From Bacteroidota bacterium (GTDB lineage: Bacteria; Bacteroidota; Bacteroidia; B-17B0; Aurantibacillaceae), in NCBI GenBank assembly GCA_017303905.1, contig JAFLBH010000004.1:248001-312000 (forward strand): 64,000 nt of DNA, given 5' to 3'. Position numbers and translations under genes: made by a program. Under the pieces are notes generated by a model, which was given only the letters and a program-made list of their open reading frames with translations, did not search any database and was not told where the DNA came from. Below are positions 35,709 through 45,600 of this stretch, one piece after another (the first letter of the stretch is position 1; each line of letters opens with the position of its first letter).

Positions 35709-36486
35709 AACATTTTTACAATTGAATCTTTTATTTGCCCTGTTTACCATGAAGGCGCAAATAAAAATAGAAACTAACCCGGAAACTCCACCAATAAACA
35801 TTGGAGGTAAAACACAATTAGAACATGTGGTTAGAACCCAACAATATATTGCACCAACTTTTATTTGGCGAGAGGAAAAAAACGTAACTATTTTTTTCAC
35901 TGTTACAAAAGATGGTGAAGTTGTTGACCCGTTTTTTAAAGAAAAACACGAGGGTTTCTACGAAGTAGAATCAAAACGTTTATTAAAACACTTTCAATTC
36001 GAACCTGCCCGCATAGGAGGAAAAAGTGTAGACGCCTATGGTTCTTTAATTTTTAATTTCAGCGGCCCAAAATATGATGCATCAGTAAAAGAAAGAAAGA
36101 AATACAAAAAAAATATTACGTTACCGCAAGACAGCAGCTTTGTAATTTACGAAGTAGCGGATAAATCTCCTGAATTTTACAAAGGTGATGAAGAACTTCC
36201 CAACTTTATTTTAGAAAACATCGAATACCCTAATGTTGCCAAACTTCAAAACATCGAAGGTACAGTGCAATTAAGTTTTATTGTAGAGACCAATGGTTTT
36301 GTCAGTAATGTTAAGTCGACACGAGGTGTAAATGGCGGCTGTACCGAAGAAGCCATCCGAGTTGCTTTACTAACAAAATGGAAACCTGCTGTGAAAAATG
36401 GCAAACATGTTCGCTACAAAATGACTTTACCCATTACGTTTAATTTAAAAAACGTGAATAGAGACAACTCCTCGAGCGGACAATAA
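35701..36486 (+). CDS. secreted protein with two TonB C-terminal-like modules
   Basis: A 261-residue protein. The short hydrophobic N-terminus (about 1-20, ending M-K-A-Q) reads as a signal peptide rather than the TonB anchor, and the Pro-rich spacer of classic TonB is absent. Two modules follow: the first at about 40-125 (NVTIFFTVTKDGEVVDPFF, then HFQFEPARIGG) and the second at about 165-255 (IEYPNVAKLQNIEGTVQLSF, then EAIRVALLTKWKPAVKNG). Both are TonB_C-like. It may bind TonB boxes or peptidoglycan in the periplasm. It overlaps prmC by 8 bases. Confidence 0.7.
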   Translation: MIRTFLQLNLLFALFTMKAQIKIETNPETPPINIGGKTQLEHVVRTQQYIAPTFIWREEKNVTIFFTVTKDGEVVDPFFKEKHEGFYEVESKRLLKHFQFEPARIGGKSVDAYGSLIFNFSGPKYDASVKERKKYKKNITLPQDSSFVIYEVADKSPEFYKGDEELPNFILENIEYPNVAKLQNIEGTVQLSFIVETNGFVSNVKSTRGVNGGCTEEAIRVALLTKWKPAVKNGKHVRYKMTLPITFNLKNVNRDNSSSGQ

Positions 36487-36490
36487 ACGT

Positions 36491-36967
36491 TTACTCTTCG
36501 TAAAAATCAATGATAATTCCGTCGAGCGGACTAATGGAAACTGTGCGTCTTTCTGTGCCGAAATTAAACAATACAGAATCACTTAAATAAGTGCTGCTTC
36601 CTTCTTTTGTAATTTGAATACTATCTAATTTGAGGCCCTCTACATCTTTCCACATTTTGGTAGGAGTAGCATTAATGGCAAATAATTTTATTTTATCGCC
36701 AAACTCTTTTGCCAATTCAGCTTTTTCCTGCTCAAAATTATAATCCACTACCTCCAAACCATTATTGTCCTGATTACTTCCTAGAGTTAATTTATACCCA
36801 TCTGTAAAAACAAACTGAACATGGTCGATTAATTCAACCACATCATTCTTATTGATGCTGTTCTGCCATAAAATACAAATCACACCTTTCAGATGTTTTC
36901 CCTCCGCAGCAATTAGTTTCTTTAATGATTCTCCGTTAAAATAGGCTTTTTCCTGTTGTTCTGACAT
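36491..36967 (-). CDS. hypothetical cytoplasmic protein
   Basis: A 158-residue protein without signal peptide or membrane helix. It has beta-rich segments VICILWQNSINKNDVVELI, HVQFVFTDGYKLTLGSNQ and SPLDGIIIDFYEE. No family is recognised. The strand order with acidic loops looks like a small beta-sandwich. It converges on the TonB_C gene with 4 bases between. It has a -7 box very close to its start. Confidence 0.6.
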   Translation of the reverse strand: MSEQQEKAYFNGESLKKLIAAEGKHLKGVICILWQNSINKNDVVELIDHVQFVFTDGYKLTLGSNQDNNGLEVVDYNFEQEKAELAKEFGDKIKLFAINATPTKMWKDVEGLKLDSIQITKEGSSTYLSDSVLFNFGTERRTVSISPLDGIIIDFYEE

Positions 36968-36970
36968 AGT

Positions 36971-36979
36971 ACAAAATTA
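36971..36979 (-). promoter_or_regulatory. -7 box 3 bases from a start codon
   Basis: On the minus strand TAATTTTGT (read from 36979 to 36971) fits TAnnTTTGY. The ATG of the 36491-36967 gene begins 3 bases further on. Transcription about 6-7 bases after the box would begin within or at the start codon, so the mRNA would be leaderless. Confidence 0.45.
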
Positions 36980-37004
36980 CAGATTAAATAAAGGCTTAAC
37001 AAGT

Positions 37005-37511
37005 TTAGTTAACAGAAGCTCGCGGTCCCAACTCAATCACTTCCAAATTCTTCATTTCCTTACCATCAATTTGCAATCGAATGGCGGTTTTTACTTTATG
37101 AAATCCATGCACCCCAGCGGCTCCCGGATTTATGTGCAATAAATTAAACTCCTTATCAAACATCACTTTTAAAATGTGTGAATGTCCGCATATGAAAAGA
37201 TTCGGATTTTCCTGTTTTATAAACGCTTTGGCTTTGGGATTATATTTGCCGGGATAACCGCCAATGTGAGTGATGTACACTTTTACATCCTCACACATAA
37301 AAACTAAATGTTCTTCGTACTCTGAACGGAACTCAGCGCCGTCAATGTTTCCCCAAACAGCCTTTAGTGGTTTTATAGATTCAATCTTACGACAAAGCTC
37401 GATGTCGCCAATATCGCCTCCATGCCACACTTCATCAGCTTCCTCTATGTATTTCATCAGTTTTTCATCGAGACGACTATGTGTATCGGAAATGATAAGG
37501 ATTCTTTTCAT
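37005..37511 (-). CDS. YfcE/MJ0936-type metallophosphoesterase
   Basis: A 168-residue phosphodiesterase. All motifs are present: ISDTHSR, WHGGDIGD, VWGNIDG, ITHIGGYPG and CGHSH with INPGAAG. The family hydrolyses phosphodiesters with a two-metal centre; the natural substrate is often unknown. The length fits. It is transcribed on minus just upstream of the hypothetical gene at 36491-36967. Confidence 0.9.
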   Translation of the reverse strand: MKRILIISDTHSRLDEKLMKYIEEADEVWHGGDIGDIELCRKIESIKPLKAVWGNIDGAEFRSEYEEHLVFMCEDVKVYITHIGGYPGKYNPKAKAFIKQENPNLFICGHSHILKVMFDKEFNLLHINPGAAGVHGFHKVKTAIRLQIDGKEMKNLEVIELGPRASVN

Positions 37512-37579
37512 TTAACTTTCAAGAAAATTGATTTAATCATTTCGATGTTGCAACGGTACATTCAATTTAGAGAATCATG

Positions 37580-39061
37580 TCACAGTCTGGTTTCGTTCTC
37601 GAAAATGGATTCTGTAATGCTTGCATCATCACGGTAACAAGCAATTCCTCCCCAGTTAAATATTTTTTTCTGATATACCCATGCGTCCCCTTCCTTTACC
37701 AACACTCTTTTTACGATAACAACTCCATTGCCTGTAATTATTTCTTCAGTTAAGCCTAACGGGTATTTTGCAAGGATAGCTTTTATATGCTCTGCATTTT
37801 TCGTAGGCGATTCCGTAGTTTTCTTTTTTAAATAAGCGGCGTCACTCTCATAGGTAAGAGCATCTTCATAGCTCTTTTTTATTGCATAAATATACTCCGG
37901 TTCCAGGTTTACAGCTCTTGTTATCGCGTCATTATATTTTTTATCATTTCCCGGAAACTCTCTGCTTACAAATTTATTGATGGCAACAATTTGTGTTTTA
38001 GGCAATTTCTCATTTGGGAAAAGTTTTAAAGCATCATAATATACCTCCTCTGCTTCAGTCCATAATTTTTTCGCCATCAAGCCTTCGGCCAGTTTTAGTA
38101 AGTCTGAATATTTTTTCGTTAACTCATCCATCTTAGCAATTTCTTTTTTCTGTTCCTCATCCTCTACAATGGCTTTTTCAATTGCGATAAGTTTATATTT
38201 TGGATATTGCTCATCTTGCTTCAACGCCGAAGCTTCTGTGTAACTTTCCTTTGCGATCGACCAATTTTGTGCTTTAAATGCCTCATCACCCTTTCTTAAA
38301 AGTTCAGAATAATTTTCTTCTAAAGCTTTTGCAGCAAGTACCTCTTCAGCTTTTTTCGCTAACTCTTCCCTCTTCTTAAAACAATCGCCAACTTTCTCCA
38401 TTTGCGTTACAGGATATTTCTCCGCCGGGAGCATAGCCATTGCACTTTCATACATTTTCTTTGCAAGAGAGCAATCTCCATTTTTCACAGCTTCATCACC
38501 CTCTTTATTGGCTTGGCAAAAATTATTAATCAATTCCATTTCATTCGCCTCTATTCTTGCAACAAGCGCTAAACCTTCCTTTGTATACATTTCTTCATCA
38601 CCGAAGTTTCTATCTTTTGGTATATAAACAATTTTCGCTAATGTTTGCTCCAAAGCTGAATAATCAACTCCGGGTAAAGGCTTCGATAATATAAACCCTT
38701 CTATGCTAATATTTGGTTTGAAATTATCCTTTTGAATTTCTTCAGGAACATTATTCGTGTTAATAAATATGCGTTTAGTAACGCATCCCGGAGAGGCCAC
38801 TGTTAAAATAAATTCACCGTTTCCGGGAATAAAAATGCTAAAGTAGCCGTCACCATCACTCATAGCTTGATCGATAACGGAATTTCCCTTATAAAGCTTA
38901 ATAGCGGCACCTGATAAAAGTACTTCGTCTTTAACAGCCTTCGTGTCAACAATGTATTTGCGGTAACCGATATGACTGGTGATTTTTAACGACCATTTTT
39001 GGGCGCTAGCTAAATAAACGCTTAACAAAAGCAGGCTTAATAATAAATTACGACTTTTCAT
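37580..39061 (-). CDS. secreted repeat protein, short paralog (4 TPR-like units)
   Basis: A 493-residue protein. The signal peptide (1-20, ending A-S-A-Q) is followed by a carboxypeptidase-regulatory-like beta domain (about 40-115: AIKLYKGNSVIDQAMSDGDG), the motif PGVDYSALEQ, and four TPR-like units of about 48 residues. Unit 2 reads RKGDEAFKAQNWSIAKESY, then KQDEQYPKYKLIAIEK. The C-terminal domain contains GVVIVKRVLVKEGDAWVYQK and ends WGGIACYRDDASITESIFEN. The same three-part plan occurs in the 42684-46472 gene, so the two are paralogs. An in-frame TTG at 39067 is rejected in favour of ATG 39061. Function unknown; expected in periplasm or at the outer membrane. Confidence 0.8.
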   Translation of the reverse strand: MKSRNLLLSLLLLSVYLASAQKWSLKITSHIGYRKYIVDTKAVKDEVLLSGAAIKLYKGNSVIDQAMSDGDGYFSIFIPGNGEFILTVASPGCVTKRIFINTNNVPEEIQKDNFKPNISIEGFILSKPLPGVDYSALEQTLAKIVYIPKDRNFGDEEMYTKEGLALVARIEANEMELINNFCQANKEGDEAVKNGDCSLAKKMYESAMAMLPAEKYPVTQMEKVGDCFKKREELAKKAEEVLAAKALEENYSELLRKGDEAFKAQNWSIAKESYTEASALKQDEQYPKYKLIAIEKAIVEDEEQKKEIAKMDELTKKYSDLLKLAEGLMAKKLWTEAEEVYYDALKLFPNEKLPKTQIVAINKFVSREFPGNDKKYNDAITRAVNLEPEYIYAIKKSYEDALTYESDAAYLKKKTTESPTKNAEHIKAILAKYPLGLTEEIITGNGVVIVKRVLVKEGDAWVYQKKIFNWGGIACYRDDASITESIFENETRL

Positions 39062-39176
39062 TTTCAATATAAAGGAAGTGAATAGTACAATGTCTTCATG
39101 TTATTAAAAAACAACTTCTAAACCACTGACTGTTAATTGTCCGTACAGTTAACATTGATAGACTATGACCAATCTT

Positions 39177-40541
39177 TTAAAGCTGAAGTGACGTAGCTAA
39201 AGCTTTGAAATCAACACCATCAAAATTACCCGAGCTCATCATTAACAATACAGCGTTATTCCATTTTTTTTCTTGTAAGTACTTCACAACAGAAGCGCTA
39301 TCTGTAAAAACTTTCAAATCCTTGCGGTCAAAGGCTTTTAATACTTGTTCTTCGGTAATAGGTTTTAGCTTTTTATGGGCAATTGTGTGAGGATTGTAAT
39401 ACACAATGGCTTCATCGGCAGTATTCATCGCTCCCTTATACTCATTCAGAAACTCTTCAGTTAAACTACTAAAAGTATGCAATTCCATACAAGCCACAAT
39501 ATAACGTCCGGCGAATTGCTGCTTTACCGCCGCTGTGGTTGCTTTTAACTTTGAGGGTGAATGCGCAAAATCTTTGTAGAAATTAAAATGTTCTTGTTTA
39601 TGCACTAATTCCAAGCGCTTGGCTGCTCCTTTAAAGCTTTGAATAGCATTATAAAATTGATCATCCGAAATGCCAACCTGATTACACACCATGCGTGCAC
39701 CATTTAAATTCATCAAGTTATGATCACCAAAAATCAAAAGTGGAATTTCCTTACCGTTTACCGGCAGATAAGTTGTTCCATCTACAATTTTATTGGGAGG
39801 AACACTATAAGGGAACTTCTTTATTTGGTTAGCAGTACCTGCCTTTTCTGCCACCTTCACTAATTCTTTATCCTCGTGGCAATACACAAGCGAGCCGTTC
39901 GGTTCTATTAAATTAACGAACTGTGTAAACTGGTCGACATAAATATCAAAAGTGGGAAACACATTAATATGATCCCAGGCTATTCCGCTTAATAAAGCAA
40001 TGTTAGGGTGATACAAATGGAATTTTGGTCGGCGATCGATGGGTGAAGCGAGATACTCATCACCTTCAATCACTGCTACTTTTGCTTCTTTGGTTAATTT
40101 CACCATGGTTTCAAAACCTTCCAATTGTGCACCTACCATGAAATCAGTATCCATTTTATTGTAATTAAGTACATGCAAAATCATTGCCGTAATCGTTGTT
40201 TTACCATGACTACCACCAATTACAATTCGTGTTTTATCTTTTGTTGCTTCGTAAATATATTCGGGATAGGAGTATATTTTCAATCCCAATTCTTTGGCGC
40301 GTATTAATTCAGGATTATCAGCACGTGCATGCATACCAAGGATTACTGCATCAATATCGGCTGTAATTTTCTCGGGGAACCAACCAATTTGAGAAGGCAA
40401 CAAGCCCTTTTTAGCCAAACGACTTTTAGAAGGTTCGTTGATTTCATCATCGCTGCCTGAAACAATAAAACCTTTTTCATAAAGAGCTAAAGCCATGTTG
40501 TGCATGGCGCTTCCTCCAATGGCAATTAAGTGTACGCGCAT
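39177..40541 (-). CDS. mpl: UDP-N-acetylmuramate:tripeptide ligase (Mpl)-like
   Basis: A 454-residue Mur ligase that reattaches recycled tripeptide to UDP-MurNAc. It opens with a Rossmann-like HLIAIGGSAMHNMAL, as in MurC/Mpl. The ATP loop is IGGSHGKTTITAM (residues 108-120), followed by VIEGDEYLASPIDRRPKF and the Mpl-type FYKDFAHSPSKLKATTAAV. Together with anmK at 50436 it points to peptidoglycan recycling. MurC itself is less likely because the DFAHSPSK and EGDEYLAS segments fit Mpl better. Monocistronic on minus, between the two repeat-protein genes. Confidence 0.88.
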   Translation of the reverse strand: MRVHLIAIGGSAMHNMALALYEKGFIVSGSDDEINEPSKSRLAKKGLLPSQIGWFPEKITADIDAVILGMHARADNPELIRAKELGLKIYSYPEYIYEATKDKTRIVIGGSHGKTTITAMILHVLNYNKMDTDFMVGAQLEGFETMVKLTKEAKVAVIEGDEYLASPIDRRPKFHLYHPNIALLSGIAWDHINVFPTFDIYVDQFTQFVNLIEPNGSLVYCHEDKELVKVAEKAGTANQIKKFPYSVPPNKIVDGTTYLPVNGKEIPLLIFGDHNLMNLNGARMVCNQVGISDDQFYNAIQSFKGAAKRLELVHKQEHFNFYKDFAHSPSKLKATTAAVKQQFAGRYIVACMELHTFSSLTEEFLNEYKGAMNTADEAIVYYNPHTIAHKKLKPITEEQVLKAFDRKDLKVFTDSASVVKYLQEKKWNNAVLLMMSSGNFDGVDFKALATSLQL

Positions 40542-40574
40542 AAAATTTATTTACGCTAAGTAAAGCTAAAAGCA

Positions 40575-40601
40575 TAAAAAAAGGGAGCAATAGCTCCCCT
40601 T
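40575..40601 (-). terminator. terminator for the lectin-like gene
   Basis: On the minus strand, AAGGGGAGC, loop TATT, GCTCCCTT followed by a T-run. It stands 26 bases after the stop of the gene ending at 40627. Confidence 0.75.
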
Positions 40602-40626
40602 ATTTTACACAGTAAAATGTTTATAG

Positions 40627-41643
40627 TTACTTCACGATTTTAACGGTATAAGAGCCTGTATTAGCCGCGTTATAAACCGTTTCGTAAATTGAAATATATA
40701 ACATGCCGCTTGATTTGGCAGTACCGCTGAATTTAGCGCCTGCTTTTAACGTTTCAGTACTGGCATCGCCAATATGATAAACAACATTTCCATAGGAAGG
40801 ATAAGTAGTTCCGGTTCCTTCTTCAGAAGCAGTAGCAGGATAAGACGTACCATTGGTTGCTACATAACTTCCATCTGGTTTGTATTTTTGATTGCTTAAA
40901 CTTGCCAATGTAACTTCTCCGGTAGCAATAATGGTGAATTTTTGTCCCTGCTTTAATGTAACACCTGTTTTTAACCAACCTCCATTTTGATTGGAACTAA
41001 TATGTTTTGTGGCCATCAATTTAAAAGTTAACTCCCCTGCTCCGCCGGCACTGATAACAGAAACATCCACGCTTTTAATTTTCTCTTTTGGTACACTTAA
41101 ATTTCCATATTCGGTTTTTACATCCAATTTAGTAAAAGCAAAAGTACCTCCCATGGTGTATTGTCCGTCGATGGTAACAATATCATCCACCTCAGCGCCT
41201 TCTTCTATATTAGCGGAAGAGTGTAATTCGGATAATAAATTATCGATAGTAAATTCACCTGTATACGATGAATTTTCATTGTAATTTTTCGGATCGCTAT
41301 TGAAATCGGAAACTGCTGAAATCGCTTTTGCACCTAATTTTACGATGTCATTATAAGCAGCTTTGCGGGCATCATCGTTAGTGGAAGTATTCAACACTTT
41401 TAAAAACCCTAGAGCTTTATCGGCTACCGCTTTATCACGACCTATTCCGACTTTAATCGTGCTCACATTAGCTACCGGAATAATTAATTTTCCGTATGAT
41501 GTGTTCAGTTCTACATCACCCATCATGGATGTTCCTGTTATCACATTTCCATCCAATAAATTTAATTTTACCTCAACCGATTTTTGTTGGGCTGTTAAAT
41601 CAAGGCTTAATAATAAACCCGTTAAAACAATAAGCTTTTTCAT
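40627..41643 (-). CDS. secreted protein with PA-IL (LecA)-like C-terminal domain
   Basis: A 338-residue protein. The signal peptide (about 1-18, ending L-T-A-Q) is followed by two similar about 45-residue modules: first LDGNVITGTSMMGDVELNT with SYGKLIIPVANVSTIKVG, later IDGQYTMGGTFAFTKLDVKT with EYGNLSVPKEKIKSVDV. A C-terminal domain follows at about 220-338 (GWLKTGVTLKQGQKFTIIA, then NVVYHIGD, AKFSGTAKSSGMLYISIYE and NTGSYTVKIV). The last part matches the PA-IL-like galactose-binding lectin fold in motif order; the calcium ligands were not checked. It may bind sugars in the periplasm. It lies between Mpl and the methyltransferase gene. Confidence 0.7.
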   Translation of the reverse strand: MKKLIVLTGLLLSLDLTAQQKSVEVKLNLLDGNVITGTSMMGDVELNTSYGKLIIPVANVSTIKVGIGRDKAVADKALGFLKVLNTSTNDDARKAAYNDIVKLGAKAISAVSDFNSDPKNYNENSSYTGEFTIDNLLSELHSSANIEEGAEVDDIVTIDGQYTMGGTFAFTKLDVKTEYGNLSVPKEKIKSVDVSVISAGGAGELTFKLMATKHISSNQNGGWLKTGVTLKQGQKFTIIATGEVTLASLSNQKYKPDGSYVATNGTSYPATASEEGTGTTYPSYGNVVYHIGDASTETLKAGAKFSGTAKSSGMLYISIYETVYNAANTGSYTVKIVK

Positions 41644-41710
41644 ATAATTTAATTTTGTTTTTTAATTAAGATGCCTGCGGAACTAAAATTCCATATCTAA
41701 ATTAAATAAA

Positions 41711-42676
41711 TTACTTCACTTTGCGGGCAACTACCATCATCTCTTCGCCAATATTGAAGAATGACAATAAGTTATAGATGATATTGTGGATAAAAACGAA
41801 GAGTTTTAATTGCCACATTGGTCGGGAAGTAAATTTATTAAAGTAATTCTGGCGTTCTGAGGCTTTGATTTCATAATTGGCCTCTTGCGTTGTTTTAGCC
41901 TTTGAAGTGCCCTTTATCCGTTTTAATAAAGGTAAAATGGTATACATGATAAACAACTTTAATTCAAATGAGGATTTAATTTTTTCCACCTTGAAACCAT
42001 ATTTCTCTAATAGTATGGTAATGGTATCCTTACCGAAATAATTGACGTGATCGAGTCCCATCATTTTCCAGTTGTCTTTATGCTTCTTGGCGAAATAACT
42101 ATCGATTTGAGGAACCTGTAATACAAGTATTCCGTCTTTCTTTGTGATACGTGCAATTTTCTCGACAAACTTATCGGCCTCATCAATGTGTTCCAATACA
42201 TCCCAAAGTGTAACGATGTCGTATTGCTTATCTTCCTTCATCGCGAAGAAATCGATATGATCAACCGGTAATTTTAAATCGTTTTTCGAATACAAATACG
42301 GTTGCTCTGAAATCTCGATGCCATACACGTTATATCCCAACTCTTTTCCGGCCAACATGAAGTGTCCCCAACCAGCTCCTAAATCAAATAAATCACCGGA
42401 AGATTTATACTTCTTAATAAAATCAAAACGTAATTTGTGTCGTTGCACCTTCACCCAGTTATTACCCTGACGAACAGCTTCCGTTACTTTTTCATCCTTA
42501 TAATTTCCGTAATTGATTTTTTTACGGTAATAAGGTGGAATGAAATGCAAATTGCAGGAATTACAAGTAACGACCGCAAAATTTGATTTTTGGTATTTAA
42601 CAGTAAATGCTTTTTTATCGGTATTGCCACACACGCAACAACGTATGTCCTCAAAAATATTTTCGCTCACTTGCAT
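41711..42676 (-). CDS. zinc-ribbon class I SAM methyltransferase
   Basis: A 321-residue enzyme. The N-terminal zinc ribbon (CCVCG, then CNSCNLHFIPPYY) is of the type fused to sugar or surface-polysaccharide methyltransferases. The cofactor motif is LFDLGAGWGHFMLAG, then VYGIEIS and IVTLWDVLEHID. A C-terminal hydrophobic stretch (YTILPLLKRI, then IIYNLLSFF) may associate with the membrane. The substrate is unknown. Two ATGs are possible, 42706 and 42676. The second clears the preceding stop (42684) by 7 bases, so it is used. Confidence 0.82.
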   Translation of the reverse strand: MQVSENIFEDIRCCVCGNTDKKAFTVKYQKSNFAVVTCNSCNLHFIPPYYRKKINYGNYKDEKVTEAVRQGNNWVKVQRHKLRFDFIKKYKSSGDLFDLGAGWGHFMLAGKELGYNVYGIEISEQPYLYSKNDLKLPVDHIDFFAMKEDKQYDIVTLWDVLEHIDEADKFVEKIARITKKDGILVLQVPQIDSYFAKKHKDNWKMMGLDHVNYFGKDTITILLEKYGFKVEKIKSSFELKLFIMYTILPLLKRIKGTSKAKTTQEANYEIKASERQNYFNKFTSRPMWQLKLFVFIHNIIYNLLSFFNIGEEMMVVARKVK

Positions 42677-42683
42677 AGGCCCA

Positions 42684-45600
42684 TTAAGGCTTCGTTTCGT
42701 TTTCAAAAATTAATTCGGTAATTGGATTTCCATCACGGAAGTAGGAAATACCACCCCATGAAAACACTTTCTTCTGGTAAATCCAAACATCACCATCTTT
42801 AACAACCGCTCTTTGGATAATGGTAACACCTTGTCCGTTTATGACTTCTTCAGTTACACCCGGAGGATATTTTGCTAAAAGTTCCTTCTTACGGTCGGCA
42901 GTTTTCACTTGTGAATCAGAGTTCAATAATTTTTCTATTTCTAACAAGCGTCCTTTTGCATAAGCATCACCGCCTTTATAGGTAAGTGCCTCTTCATAAT
43001 GTGTTTTTGCTTCTTTGTATTGTTTGCCGTTAAAATTATTATCTGCTTTTGCAATCGCATCCTTGTATTTTTGCTCATTTGGATCGTTAGCGCCGCTCAT
43101 GGCTTTATTGATAGCACCAATTTGCATCTTAGGATATTTTTCATCCGGCAAATACTGTAATGCCTCGTAATAAGCTGCTTTAGCTTCTACCCAACTCTTC
43201 TTTGCAAATAAACCATCTGCTTTTTTAACGATGGCATCATACTTTGCCCTTAATTCAGCAAGCGCTTTTGCTTCACCTTCTTTTGCAATTTCAGCTTCAA
43301 TGGCAGCTAATCGAACTTTTGGATATTGTTCTTCCGGTTTTAAGCCGGATGCTTCGATGTAACCTTCTTTTGCTGTTACCCATTCTTTCTTCGTGAATGC
43401 ATCATCACCCTTTTTAATGGCTGCCGCGTATTTTGCATCCTTCTCTGCTTTCGCTTTTGCATCACCTTCCGCTTTTGATTTATTCGCTAACTCATCTGCA
43501 ATCGCTTTTTCAATTTCTGCTAATTTATCTTTAGGATATTGTTCTTCCGACTTTACAGTTAATGCTTCATTATATCCGGCCTTCGCATTTGTCCAATCTT
43601 TCTTCGCGAAAGCCGCATCACCCTTTTTAATAGCGGCGGTGTATTTAGCATCGAGTTCAGCTTTTGATTTATTGGCATTGTCTGCCGCAATAGCTTTTTC
43701 GATTTCTACTAATTTATCTTTTGGATATTGTTCTCCCGGTTTTACACCAAGCGCATCATTATATCCTGCTTTGGAAGTGGCCCAATCTTTCTTCGCAAAA
43801 GCATCATCACCCTTTTTGATGGCTGCATTGTATTTTGCGTCCAACTCTGCTTTTGATTTATTCGCGTTCTCATCTGCAATGGCTTTATCAATAGCTGCGA
43901 GTCTGTCTTTAGGATATTGTTCATCCGGTTTGATACCTAAAGCTTCATTGAAACCGGCTTTTGCATTCGTCCAGTTTTTCGCGTTAAATCCGTCATCTCC
44001 CTTCTTAATGGCAGCTGCGTACTTCGCTTCCTTCTCTGCTTTTGATTTTGCATCTGCATCGGCTTTTGCTTTGGCTGCCGCTTCATCCGCTAACGTTTTA
44101 TCAATAGCTGCAATTTGATCTTTAGGATATTTTTCAGCTGGCTTAAACCCTAATGCTTTATTGTAAGCTGCTTTTGCATTTGCCCAATCTTTACTTGCAA
44201 ATCCGGCATCACCTTGCTTAATCGCCTCTTCGTACTTCGCATTTAATTCTGCCTCCGCCTTTGCTTTAGCAGCAGCATCCATATTTGCTTTTTCATCCGC
44301 AATCGCTTTATCTATTGCGGCTAATTGCGATTTTGGATAAGCTTCGTTTGGTTTGAAACCTAAGGCTTCATTGTAACCCGTGCGAGCTGTTGGCCAATTT
44401 TTTGCAGCGAATGCTTCATCGCCTTTTTTAATAGCCGCTGCGTATTTCGCTTCTAATTCTGCTTTCGCCTTCGCATCCGCCTCTGCTTTTGCTTTATCTG
44501 CTTCTGCTTTAGCTTTTGCGGCGGCTTCATCAGCTAAGGCTTTATCGATGGCTGCAATTTGATCCTTTGGATATTTTTCTGCCGACTTATAACCTAATGC
44601 TTCGTTGTATGCTGACTTTGCATTTGCCCAATCTTTCTTCGCAAATCCTTCATCGCCCTTTTTGATAGCAGCTGCATACTTCGCTTCCAATTCCGCTTTT
44701 GCCTTTGCATCACCTTCCGCTTTTGCTTTAGCGGCAGCTTCATCTGCAATCGCTTTATCAATAGCGGCTAATTTATCTTTAGGATATTGCTCATTTGCTT
44801 TAATTGTGAGAGCTTCATTGTATCCGCCTTTAGCGTTTGTCCAATCTTTTTGTGCGAAGGCATCATCACCTTTTTTAATCGCGGCGGCGTATTTAGCGTC
44901 GAGTTCAGCTTTTGATTTAGCAGCGTTTTCATCAGCAATAGCTTTATCGATAGCGGCTAGTTTATCTTTAGGATATTGTTCATTTGCCTTAATTGTTAAT
45001 GCTTCATTATAGCCACCTTTCGCAGTTGCCCAATCTTTTTTTGCGAAAGCATCATCACCTTTTTTGATAGCTGCTGCGTATTTTGCTTCTAATTCTGCTT
45101 TTGCTTTCGCGTCGGCATCAGCTTTTGCTTTAGCAGCAGCTTCATCAGCCATTGCTTTATCAATGGCAGCCAGTTGTGTTTTTGGATACTGCTCTGCTGA
45201 TTTTAATCCGCTTGCTTCTGTATAAGCGGCTTTTGCGTTCGCCCAATCCTTTTTCGCGAAACCTTCGTCGCCTCGCTTAATAGCTGCGGCATACTTCGCT
45301 TCTAACTCCGCTTTATTTTTTGCTTCGGCATCTGCTTTAGCTTTGGCGGCGGCTTCATCGGCAATCGCTTTATCGATGGCTGCAATTTTATCTTTTGGAT
45401 ATTGTTCAGCAGGTTTAAAACCTAATGCTTCATTATATCCGGCTTTTGCTGCTGTCCAGTTTTTCGCATTGAAAGCGTCATCGCCTTTTTTTACTGCAGC
45501 TGCGTATTTAGCATCAAGTTCAGCTTTACTTTTATTCGCTGCTTCATCAGCAATCGCTTTATCAATCGCTGCTAATTTATCTTTCGGATATTGCTCGCCC

